NCBI GenBank assembly: GCA_948857205.1
Contig: CAQPRV010000012.1
Span: forward strand, 1 to 12,097
Direction of reading: 5' to 3'
DNA length: 12,097 nt
Source of the DNA: an uncultured Clostridia bacterium
GTDB taxonomy: Bacteria > Bacillota > Clostridia > TANB77 > CAG-508
A program made the translations under genes and the position numbers. Under the pieces are notes generated by a model. The model made no database searches. It was not told where the DNA came from and saw only the letters and a program-made list of their open reading frames with translations. Below, piece after piece: positions 6,602 to 11,985 of the stretch; positions within the stretch are counted from its first letter, which is position 1, and each line of letters starts with the position of its first letter.

Positions 6602-7872
6602 TGGGACAAGTTAATGTAAAGAAAAGGGGAAAGGTTTATCAATATCAGTTTGAGATTGCAAAAGTAAATGACAAAAGAAAATATATAAACAAATCTGGAT
6701 TCAAAACGAAAGCCGAAGCAATTGAAGCAGGGAATAAAGCTTATACAGAATATCTTAATGCAGGTGTTCCGTTTAAAGAGTGTTCGATTTCTTATAGTGA
6801 TTATTTAGATTATTGGATTGAACATTATTGTAAAACTAATTTAAAGTATAATACCATTGAAGCTTATAAAACACTTATTAAAAAGTATATAAAACCAAGT
6901 TTAGGTAAGTATAGAATGTCAACTATAACAAGCTTAACTTTAAATAATTTTATTATAGAGTTATGTAACAAGTATGATTTTTCAAGATCATATTTTGGAA
7001 ATATTTTAAAAGTTGTAAAAGGTTCGTTTAGAGAAGCTTGTAATGTATATGGATTCTTAAAATATAATCCTGCTTTGACTTTAAGATTACCTAAAATGGA
7101 TAAAGTAGAAGAAGAAGTAAAACATCTATATACACAAGATGAAATAGACAAGATATTGAATAGATTTATAAAAAATGATACTTTTACTTGTGCTTTTTTA
7201 ACTTCTTGTTTTACAGGAATGAGAACAGGAGAAGTATGTGCTTTAACTTGGAATGATATTGATTTAAAAAATGGAATTATCTATGTAAAGCATAATGTTT
7301 ATGATAAACCAAAAGACGAAAAAGGCAGATGGTATATTGGTGGGACTAAAACACCTACAGGAACAAGAGAAATTTATATTTGTCAAACTTTATTAAATGC
7401 TTTAAAAAATTTCAAGAAAAAACAAGCACATTTGAAATATCTTTATGGAAATAAATATAAATACTATCACTTAGAAGATGTAAAAAATGAATATGGTAAA
7501 GTTGTAGAACAAAGGATTGTAAGAAACGAAAATAATGTTTTAACATTTGATACAGTCAATCTTGTTTTTACAAAAGAAGACGGAACATATGTAGGAACAG
7601 ACCTAACCAAATATCCTTTTAAAATAATTCACGAAGAATTAGGAATAGAGAAATGTAGATTTTATGATTTAAGAGGTAGTTATGCTACAAGAATTTTAAC
7701 AAATGGAGTTGAAATTAGAGATGTAGCTGATATTTTAGGTCATAGAAATATAGAAACAACAGAAAATTATTATATTTCAAGCACAGAAGATTCAAGAAAG
7801 AGAGCAAATAGTGTTTTTGAAGAAATTACACATTCAAATATCATTAATGAAATAATACAGTATAAAGTATAA
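6601..7872 (+). CDS. int: Tyrosine recombinase / integrase
   Basis: This 423-aa protein fits a phage- or ICE-type tyrosine integrase. Residues 1-60 form a small arm-binding domain (Tn916-like, starting VNVKKRGKVYQYQFE), about 63-160 the SAM-like core-binding domain, and 175-405 the catalytic domain. Visible active-site residues are R208 (FTGMRTGE), K250 (GGTKT), R358 in YDLRGSYA, H381 (LGHRN) and the nucleophile Y390 (TTENYY). The first His of the usual HxxR box is Tyr355; I believe this variant occurs in related integrases. It would integrate and excise a mobile element at an attachment site. It is coupled to the excisionase by a one-base overlap and followed by a terminator, so it probably marks one end of the element. 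Confidence 0.92.
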   Translation: MGQVNVKKRGKVYQYQFEIAKVNDKRKYINKSGFKTKAEAIEAGNKAYTEYLNAGVPFKECSISYSDYLDYWIEHYCKTNLKYNTIEAYKTLIKKYIKPSLGKYRMSTITSLTLNNFIIELCNKYDFSRSYFGNILKVVKGSFREACNVYGFLKYNPALTLRLPKMDKVEEEVKHLYTQDEIDKILNRFIKNDTFTCAFLTSCFTGMRTGEVCALTWNDIDLKNGIIYVKHNVYDKPKDEKGRWYIGGTKTPTGTREIYICQTLLNALKNFKKKQAHLKYLYGNKYKYYHLEDVKNEYGKVVEQRIVRNENNVLTFDTVNLVFTKEDGTYVGTDLTKYPFKIIHEELGIEKCRFYDLRGSYATRILTNGVEIRDVADILGHRNIETTENYYISSTEDSRKRANSVFEEITHSNIINEIIQYKV

Positions 7873-7905
7873 AGGGATTTTTTTATAAATTCCTTTATTT
7901 TTATT
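7871..7905 (+). terminator. Terminator of the xis/int operon
   Basis: AAAGGGATTT (7871-7880) pairs with AAATTCCTTT (7887-7896) with one wobble, followed by ATTTTTATT. It overlaps the last base pair of the integrase stop codon. Confidence 0.8.
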
Positions 7906-7932
7906 GACCGTTTTTTTTAAATAATATATAAT
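7904..7932 (+). promoter_or_regulatory. Strong promoter facing a gene-free stretch
   Basis: TTGACC (7904-7909), 17-bp spacer, perfect TATAAT (7927-7932). It points rightwards into 450 bp without an intact gene, so it may drive the remnant gene at about 8105-8203 or an untranslated RNA. Confidence 0.65.
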
Positions 7933-7999
7933 AGTATTGGTACATAAAAAATTAATACAAATGAGTGTATCTTAACCGTTTATTAGTAAGATGAAATAT

Positions 8000-8027
8000 T
8001 GCGAACAATGTTCACAATTTGTTCGCA
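8000..8027. repeat. Inverted repeat TGCGAACA / TGTTCGCA
   Basis: The perfect 8-bp arms at 8000-8007 and 8020-8027 have a 12-bp centre that contains another GTTC. The GAAC/GTTC halves recall SOS (LexA/DinR) boxes, but the spacing is wrong for the GAAC-4-GTTC consensus. It could be a recombinase or regulator site, or an RNA hairpin in a transcript from the promoter at 7904. Confidence 0.55.
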
Positions 8028-8033
8028 GGAGAT

Positions 8034-8060
8034 AAATAACGATAATAAAATAAATACTAT
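8034..8060 (+). repeat. Direct repeat copy 1 (27 bp)
   Basis: Matches 8104-8130 at 24 of 27 positions, with a 70-bp offset. Shared blocks are AAATAAC, ATAATA and ATAAATACTAT. ATACTATA recurs again just after this copy. Such repeats near an integrase could be arm-type binding sites or a decayed tandem duplication. Confidence 0.6.
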
Positions 8061-8103
8061 AAATACTATATATAGTAAAGGTTACTTGTCCGTGTATGCC
8101 TTG

Positions 8104-8130
8104 AAATAACAATAATACGATAAATACTAT
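8104..8130 (+). repeat. Direct repeat copy 2 (27 bp)
   Basis: Second copy of the repeat at 8034-8060 (24 of 27 identical). It runs in frame into the SEC-C remnant that ends at 8203. Confidence 0.6.
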
Positions 8131-8203
8131 ATATACGGATAATATTGAAGGGGACAGAACATGTGGAAGTGGGAAGAAATATAAAAATTGTTGCGGAAAA
8201 TAG
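8105..8203 (+). pseudogene. C-terminal remnant of a SEC-C zinc-motif protein
   Basis: The frame open from 8105 ends at TAG 8201-8203 with TCGSGKKYKNCCGK, the unmistakable SEC-C (SecA C-terminal-like) zinc-binding motif, normally CPCGSGKKYKxCC at the end of a protein. Here the residues before CGSG are DRT, so the first Cys of the CxC pair is missing. There is no start codon or homologous upstream part, only AT-rich repeat sequence. Another SEC-C-like CPC string can be read in a different frame near 8085-8095 (TGTCCGTGT). The gene was cut off, perhaps by integration of the neighbouring element at its 3' end, or is a decayed duplicate. Confidence 0.65.
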
Positions 8204-8216
8204 GTTATTACAAGGG

Positions 8217-8252
8217 AATGCTGACAGGAGTAAAAACTAAAATGTCAGCATT
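8217..8252 (+). terminator. Strong hairpin, possible terminator after the SEC-C remnant
   Basis: AATGCTGACA (8217-8226) pairs perfectly with TGTCAGCATT (8243-8252), followed only by TT and then GTCAT. The stem is strong, but the T run is short for a classic terminator. Confidence 0.5.
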
Positions 8253-8311
8253 TTGTCATCCTAAATTTTAAGTTGCTGACAGTTTTAAAAAGATAAATAG
8301 AATAAATCAAC

Positions 8312-8346
8312 AAAAGCAGACAATTATTTGATAATGGTCTGCTTTT
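8312..8346 (+). terminator. Perfect 10-bp hairpin before the deaminase gene
   Basis: AAAAGCAGAC (8312-8321) pairs with GTCTGCTTTT (8337-8346). The U-rich end of the stem fits a terminator working in either direction. The promoter of the next gene overlaps it. Confidence 0.55.
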
Positions 8347-8356
8347 ATGATATTAT
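8328..8356 (+). promoter_or_regulatory. Promoter of the deaminase gene
   Basis: TTGATA (8328-8333), 17-bp spacer, TATTAT (8351-8356). The -35 lies in the loop of the 8312-8346 hairpin and its 3' arm forms most of the spacer. The start point is expected near 8363. Confidence 0.6.
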
Positions 8357-8388
8357 AGCAATAATAAAAATGATAAGGAGAAAATGTT

Positions 8389-8844
8389 ATGAATTTTAGT
8401 AAAGGAATAAAAGAAAATCTAATGAGAATAGTAATGAAAGAAGTTGATGTGGCAATAAAAGAAGGAAATTCACCATTTGCAGCAATATTGATTGATAAAC
8501 AAGGAAACATAATAGAAAAAGCTCATAATACTGCTAAGTCAATGTGTAATCCTGTTTTACACGCAGAAATAAACTTAATTTCAAAATCATGTAAAAAACT
8601 TGATACAAGAGATTTATCAAAATATTGTATAATGTCAAATGCTTGGAGTTGTAGTATGTGTATGTCAGCATGCATTAAGGCAAAAATAAAAAATTTTATA
8701 TATGGAGCACCAAGTGAATCTAATATGAATCCTAATGTAACAATATTTGATATTAAAGAAAAATCTTTCACAGAAATAAATATTGAAACAGGAATATTAA
8801 AAGAAGAATGTCAATTGCAAATAGAAAATGCGAGAAAAATATAA
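8389..8844 (+). CDS. Zinc-dependent nucleoside deaminase (guanine/cytidine deaminase-like)
   Basis: This 151-aa protein belongs to the cytidine/deoxycytidylate deaminase superfamily. The body reads NSPFAAILIDKQGNIIEKAHN (residues 27-47), then HAE (58-60), where His binds zinc and Glu is the proton shuttle. SCSMC follows with Cys88 and Cys91 as the other zinc ligands; the family usually has PCxxC, so Pro is replaced by Ser. The fold and length resemble guanine deaminase and TadA-like enzymes, which hydrolyse an amino group from a base. The exact substrate cannot be read from the sequence. AAGGAG (8375-8380) lies 8 nt before the ATG, and it has its own promoter. It stands in a block with a nuclease and a nucleotide pyrophosphatase, suggesting nucleotide salvage, sanitation or defence. 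Confidence 0.85.
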   Translation: MNFSKGIKENLMRIVMKEVDVAIKEGNSPFAAILIDKQGNIIEKAHNTAKSMCNPVLHAEINLISKSCKKLDTRDLSKYCIMSNAWSCSMCMSACIKAKIKNFIYGAPSESNMNPNVTIFDIKEKSFTEINIETGILKEECQLQIENARKI

Positions 8845-8874
8845 AATAATTATGCAAATAAAGTAGCATATGTA

Positions 8875-8903
8875 TTGTAAAAAGTATAAAAATTTGTTAT
8901 TAT
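8875..8903 (+). promoter_or_regulatory. Probable promoter of the BECR-fold nuclease gene
   Basis: TTGTAA (8875-8880), 17-bp spacer, TATTAT (8898-8903). The start point is expected near 8910, about 28 nt before the TTG start. Confidence 0.5.
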
Positions 8904-8920
8904 ATTAAAAATTAAAATAA

Positions 8921-8954
8921 AAAAAGAAGGTAATTTATTGCAATATATAACAAA
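8921..8954 (+). repeat. Duplicated gene leader, copy 1 (34 bp)
   Basis: This stretch, with ribosome site, TTG start and first codons (MQYITN) of the nuclease gene, matches 10471-10504 at 31 of 34 positions. Similarity stops abruptly after AACAAA in both copies. Confidence 0.75.
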
Positions 8955-9333
8955 TTTAGATAGAAAAAAGTTAGGAGTATATGAAAATAAATTGATAACA
9001 GAAGAGGTAATTTTAACAGATGAGAGATTATACGAACATATACTTTTATACCATGAAGAAGAATATAAACAATTACGACCATATATAAAAAGCATAATTG
9101 AAAATCCAGATTATATAGTTGAAGATAATAGACACGAAGATACAATGATATATTTAAAGCAAATTGATGATGTGGGAAAGAATGGAAGGGTTGTTATAAA
9201 GTTAGCATTAGGACAAGATGAAGAACATAACAAAAATTCGATTATAACATTAATGAAGTTAAATAAAAGAACATGGAACCAAACGATAAGAAATAGAGGA
9301 AAAATCATTTGGAAAAAAGCTAGACAAAAATGA
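8938..9333 (+). CDS. PBECR2-like (BECR-fold) nuclease domain protein
   Basis: This 131-aa protein matches the phage barnase/EndoU/colicin/RelE-like pattern of PBECR2 domains: VILTDERLYEHILLYH (residues 24-39), a central ENPDYI (55-60), a strand VVIKLALG (85-92) and KNSIITLMKLNKRTWNQ (99-115), then a basic tail. Such domains occur in phage proteins and polymorphic toxins and are predicted RNases. Here the domain is almost the whole protein, with no secretion signal. The start is TTG 8938, with GAAGG (8926-8930) 7 nt before it; no ATG exists near the N-terminus. No antitoxin or immunity gene is evident next to it, though the RNA-like segment directly downstream is worth noting. Activity is inferred from family only. 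Confidence 0.7.
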   Translation: MQYITNLDRKKLGVYENKLITEEVILTDERLYEHILLYHEEEYKQLRPYIKSIIENPDYIVEDNRHEDTMIYLKQIDDVGKNGRVVIKLALGQDEEHNKNSIITLMKLNKRTWNQTIRNRGKIIWKKARQK

Positions 9334-9349
9334 ATAAAAGCTGTATAAT
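9321..9349 (+). promoter_or_regulatory. Promoter at the end of the nuclease gene
   Basis: TAGACA (9321-9326), 17-bp spacer, perfect TATAAT (9344-9349). It overlaps the last codons of the nuclease gene and directs transcription from about 9356 into the structured non-coding segment. A second -10-like TACAAT lies at 9355-9360. Confidence 0.65.
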
Positions 9350-9355
9350 AAAAGT

Positions 9356-9490
9356 ACAATATAAGTAGGTTATTTGAAGTGGACAATAGTGCCATCCACA
9401 CACCTTAAAAAGGTCATAAGAGATGCAGGGTTTGGCACACCTGCCAAATAGCCAACGGATAAAAGGGCTATGGAAACATAGTCCTAAAAA
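9356..9490 (+). ncRNA. Putative structured RNA with kissing loops, family unknown
   Basis: The segment is GC-richer than its surroundings and has no ORF. It folds by eye into P1 (GGTTATTTG 9368-9376 with CAAATAGCC 9445-9453), enclosing P2 (GTGGA 9379-9383 / TCCAC 9395-9399), P3 (ACCTT 9402-9406 / AAGGT 9410-9414) and P4 (GCAGG 9425-9429 / CCTGC 9440-9444). The P2 loop (GTGCCA, 9389-9394) is complementary to the P4 loop (TGGCAC, 9433-9438), giving a 6-bp kissing contact. A 9-bp hairpin with a GAAA tetraloop follows (9464-9472 / 9477-9485). Competing pairings exist: TTTGGCA/TGCCAAA (9431-9448) and ATAGCC/GGCTAT (9448-9471). This would suit a riboswitch, ribozyme or guide-type RNA. I do not recognise a known family. 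Confidence 0.55.
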
Positions 9491-9758
9491 TTTATTGTAG
9501 AATAAATAAAATCTCTAACAAGATAACATTGTCAGCAATTTGTCATTACTAGATAACTTTTAATAGAAGATAATAAAAGACAATAAATGTTAATAGATTT
9601 CAAATACTCTTTGTGCCAAGCGAAACTGTGGTTATAGTAAAAATTAATAAATGAAAATAAGTGGCAATAAGTTTTTTGCTTTTGAGAGCATGCTGAAAGT
9701 GGTAAAAAGTACAATTATAATAGTAACAAGATTGTAATTAATAGAATGGAGAAATAAA
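9491..9758 (+). other. Gene-free stretch before the pyrophosphatase gene
   Basis: No convincing gene on either strand. TGTCAGCA-TTTGTCAT at 9530-9546 nearly repeats 8243-8259 (16 of 17). A possible 28-codon frame at 9651-9737 has no ribosome site. The end holds the likely promoter of the next gene. It could be the untranslated tail of the structured RNA or decayed sequence. Confidence 0.4.
9693..9721 (+). promoter_or_regulatory. Possible promoter of the pyrophosphatase gene
   Basis: CTGAAA (9693-9698, weak -35), 17-bp spacer, perfect TATAAT (9716-9721). The start point is expected near 9728, about 30 nt before the ATG. Confidence 0.45.
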
Positions 9759-10332
9759 ATGAAGAATGAAATTGTTTTTGTAACACATAATACTGGAAAA
9801 ATAAAATCAGCTGAACGATATTTCAAAAATATAAAATTTACCACATTTAATTATGAATTAGATGAACCTAGAAGTGATGATATAAAAGAAATAGCAACTG
9901 CAAAAGTAAAACAAGCTTATGAAATAGTAAAAGGACCATGTATAGCATTAGATACGGATTTCAGAATTGATGAATTAAATGGTTTTCCAAGAGCATTTGT
10001 AAATTTTTCATTAGATACTATAGGAATACAAGGATTTTTAAAGTTAATGGAAAATAAAGAAAATAGAAAATGTGCATTTAATGAATGTTTAGCATATCAT
10101 GATGGAAAAGAAATACATTATTTTTATGGAAAGCATCCACGGAAATTTATCATATAATATTCAGGGGTTAGATAGAGAAGAAAAATGGTCAGATTTATGG
10201 TATATTTTTAAACCTGAAGGCTTTAATAAAACATTGGCTGAAATGAATTCAGATGAAAGAGAAAATAGAAGAAAAGTTGATGGATCTATACAAGCAATGC
10301 AAGAATTTGCAAAGTGGTATGAAAAACAATAA
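9759..10332 (+). pseudogene. ITPase/RdgB (HAM1)-like NTP pyrophosphatase with a frameshift
   Basis: The first frame (9759-10157) begins with the HAM1 signature FVTHNTGK (residues 7-14). It then has ALDTDF-x-IDELNGFPRAF (63-80), equivalent to the catalytic DD/DSG-L-x-LNGFPG region, and IGIQGFLKLM. It goes off frame after YFYGK (about 10133). The C-terminal half continues in the next frame (HGNLSYNIQG, then FKPEGFNKTLAEM, ending FAKWYEKQ at 10332), with the family's usual PEGxxKTLAEM. The total of 574 nt has one base too many; without it the protein would be 190 aa, normal length. GGAG at 9748-9751 precedes the ATG by 7 nt. Intact relatives hydrolyse ITP/XTP to clear damaged purine nucleotides. 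Options are a true pseudogene, a sequencing error, or less likely programmed frameshifting. Confidence 0.85.
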
Positions 10333-10470
10333 ATCTTCTACAAAAATCTTAAAAAAGTAAATAAAATTAGGTAAAATGAATCTAATAGTAATAGATATTA
10401 ATATCTATTTACAGTGAAATCAGGTGAACCCTACCAATAAGTGGGAACTGTAAAATCAACAAGAAAATAT
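10333..10470 (+). other. Intergenic stretch with palindrome and hairpin
   Basis: No gene is seen. It holds an AT-rich 20-bp perfect palindrome (10390-10409) and, immediately after, a separate stem-loop (10408-10454). TTAAAA (10349-10354) and TAAAAT (10372-10377), 17 bp apart, could be a weak promoter. Confidence 0.4.
10408..10454 (+). ncRNA. Stem-loop in the leader of the DUF1963 gene
   Basis: TTTACAGT (10408-10415) pairs perfectly with ACTGTAAA (10447-10454). Inside, CCTAC (10430-10434) can pair with GTGGG (10441-10445) with one wobble, leaving an asymmetric purine-rich bulge with GGTGAA. The segment is richer in G and C than its surroundings. It could be a small cis-regulatory RNA of the DUF1963 gene; I do not match it to a known riboswitch. 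Confidence 0.35.
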
Positions 10471-10504
10471 AAAAAGATGGTAATGCATTGCAATATATAA
10501 CAAA
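10471..10504 (+). repeat. Duplicated gene leader, copy 2 (34 bp)
   Basis: 31 of 34 bases match the leader and first codons of the BECR nuclease gene (8921-8954). Here it precedes an unrelated gene, in frame, adding a possible MQYITKYERNFI extension from TTG 10488. Confidence 0.75.
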
Positions 10505-10523
10505 ATATGAAAGGAATTTTATT

Positions 10524-11288
10524 ATGAAAGAAAAAATTGATAATATACTAGAAAAATTTAAAGAATTTACTAAAAAGGATTGTTTTAGGATAGATATAAT
10601 TGATGAAATACCAGAAATTTTTGATAATAAAATCGGTGGAAAACCATATTTACCAGTTGGAATAGAATATCCAAAGGATCAAGAAGGCAATTATATGCCA
10701 TTATTATTACAAATCAATTTAAAAGATATTGAATTAGATGGATATCCAAAAGAAGGAATAATAGAAATTTTTACAGATGAGAATGTAGTTTATCCATGTC
10801 AATATGTTGTAAAATATTTTAAAGAAGGTTTAGAATATCAAAAAGAATTTCCTGAAATTAATACGTCACAATATATTTGTAAAGATTCATATAAAATTAA
10901 GCTTTCAAAAGACATGTCATATATGCCAATAAATGATTATAGATTTAAGGATACAATATGCAAAATTATTAATACAGACTATAATTTAAATTTAAAAAAG
11001 TTGAAAGAGGTAGATGATTTCTTTGGATGTGATAATTGGTATGAAAAATTTGAGGAAAATACAACATATCCACTTATTACAATTGGAGGCTATGCAAACT
11101 TTACACAAACCGATCCAAGAGATTATAGAGTTAAAGATAAAGAAGAATGTTTGTTTAAGTTAGATTCTTATTATAATAGCAAAAAATTTCATATAGGAGA
11201 TATGGGAATATTGTTTGTATTGATTTCTCAAAAAGATATAAAAAATTATAATTTTGAGAATGCAATAGTGGACTGGGATTGTATGTAA
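10524..11288 (+). CDS. YwqG/DUF1963-family protein
   Basis: This 254-aa protein matches the DUF1963 (YwqG) family of unknown function. The N-terminal part has GGKPYLPVGIEYPKD (residues 38-52). The strongest signature is GGYANFTQTDPR (188-199), followed by LFKLDS, GDMG (225-228) and a terminal VDWDC (249-253), all at the expected places; length is normal. I choose ATG 10524 because AAAGGA (10510-10515) lies 8 nt before it. A longer reading from TTG 10488 would add 12 residues that match the start of the nuclease gene upstream, so they are probably a fossil leader. No signal peptide, so cytoplasmic. Family members often occur in accessory gene blocks. The 11289-11364 gap has no clear terminator. 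Confidence 0.8.
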   Translation: MKEKIDNILEKFKEFTKKDCFRIDIIDEIPEIFDNKIGGKPYLPVGIEYPKDQEGNYMPLLLQINLKDIELDGYPKEGIIEIFTDENVVYPCQYVVKYFKEGLEYQKEFPEINTSQYICKDSYKIKLSKDMSYMPINDYRFKDTICKIINTDYNLNLKKLKEVDDFFGCDNWYEKFEENTTYPLITIGGYANFTQTDPRDYRVKDKEECLFKLDSYYNSKKFHIGDMGILFVLISQKDIKNYNFENAIVDWDCM

Positions 11289-11364
11289 TTATTAAATAAA
11301 AGTAATATTATCAAAAAATAAGAAAACATATATAAAAAAGGTTAAGGAGGTTAGAAACTATTTT

Positions 11365-11985
11365 ATGAAATTAGAAAATGAAATAACTGTTGAAATATTA
11401 GAAACAAAAGAAAATGTTATTAATTCGATTTCTAATAATGGTTTTAAATTATTAAATGAATATAATATAAATGATATTTATTTAGTAAAAAAAGAATTTG
11501 AAAATTGCCAAACATATAATGAACTTTTAAATAATTCTATACTAATAAGAGATATTTCAGAAAAGCCTAATCCTAGAAAACTTATAACATACAAACAAAA
11601 ACAAATAGATAATAATGGTAATATTATAAATCAAATTAATGCTGATGTTGAGATTAATAATATAGATGATGCTTATAATATGCTTAAATTAATAGGTTAT
11701 ATAGATCTTATGAAAATTAGTGACCATATTAGTGTATATAAGAAAGACAATGGAGATGAGTTTGCTTTACAGTTTGTTAATAATAGAATATATATAGAAA
11801 TAGAAGAAAAATGTGAACATACAGGCAAAAGATATCAATCTTTAGATTACATGAAAAGCATAATTAAAGATTTGAATTTACCAATAAAAGATGAAAATTA
11901 TTATGCTAAAAAAGCAGAAGATATTTTAAATGATAAAAATATGTCAATAACTTTAGAAAATGTCCCAAAAATTTCTGAACATTAA
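11365..11985 (+). CDS. CYTH-like domain protein
   Basis: This 206-aa protein follows the CYTH (adenylate cyclase/thiamine triphosphatase) pattern: an N-terminal strand with ENEITVEIL, an IYLVKKEF region, LIRD around residue 61, LITYKQKQ (about 73-80), VEINNIDDAYNMLKLIGY (95-112), and a C-terminal IYIEIEEKCEH. The typical ExExK motif is reduced to ExExT, and the later K-R motif is not clear, so triphosphate-tunnel chemistry may be weakened. Related enzymes act on triphosphates or polyphosphates. AAGGAGG (11344-11350) lies 14 nt before the ATG, longer than usual. The last third (11765-11853) is repeated in inverted orientation at the window end. Assignment is by pattern and moderate. Confidence 0.55.
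   Translation: MKLENEITVEILETKENVINSISNNGFKLLNEYNINDIYLVKKEFENCQTYNELLNNSILIRDISEKPNPRKLITYKQKQIDNNGNIINQINADVEINNIDDAYNMLKLIGYIDLMKISDHISVYKKDNGDEFALQFVNNRIYIEIEEKCEHTGKRYQSLDYMKSIIKDLNLPIKDENYYAKKAEDILNDKNMSITLENVPKISEH
11765..11853 (+). repeat. Inverted repeat arm 1 (89 bp)
   Basis: This part of the CYTH-like gene is the reverse complement of 12009-12097 at 88 of 89 positions; the single difference is C11850 against A12012. The arms are separated by 155 bp. The true repeat may be longer because the window ends inside it. Confidence 0.95.

Larger units (their letters stand above)
7933..8388 (+). other. Gene-free stretch with hairpins, repeats and a gene remnant
   Basis: About 450 bp without an intact gene. 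It holds a perfect 8-bp inverted repeat (8000-8027), a direct repeat pair (8034-8060 and 8104-8130), the SEC-C remnant (8150-8203) and two strong hairpins (8217-8252 and 8312-8346), ending with the promoter of the deaminase gene. Its position after the integrase fits the end of an integrated element with a host-gene fragment, but no att duplication can be proven in the window. Confidence 0.5.

Noticed and set aside
6601..7872. Inactive integrase because HxxR reads YDLR
   Set aside because: All other catalytic residues are present and the Tyr variant seems to occur in related integrases, so loss of function is not supported.
8000..8027. SOS (LexA/DinR) box
   Set aside because: The nearest GAAC/GTTC pair is spaced by 3 instead of 4 bases and no SOS-type gene follows.
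8008..8109. 33-residue frame from an ATG inside the palindrome
   Set aside because: No ribosome site and it consists largely of the repeated AT-rich unit.
9356..9490. Group I intron core, because of CTATGGAAACATAGTCC resembling a P7/P8 region
   Set aside because: The partner P7 strand (GACTA-type) and other core elements are missing, and there are no flanking exons or endonuclease gene.
9651..9737. 28-codon open frame with a hydrophobic end, possible small toxin
   Set aside because: No ribosome site, contains the likely -10 of the next gene, and nothing distinguishes it from chance in AT-rich DNA.
9532..9844. Minus-strand frames between the RNA-like segment and the pyrophosphatase gene
   Set aside because: Low-complexity translations without ribosome sites, partly antisense to the well-supported plus-strand gene.
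10408..10454. Cobalamin riboswitch, because of GGTGAA and GGGAACTGTA strings
   Set aside because: Far too short, without the B12-box and the surrounding helices; the downstream gene is not a B12 gene.
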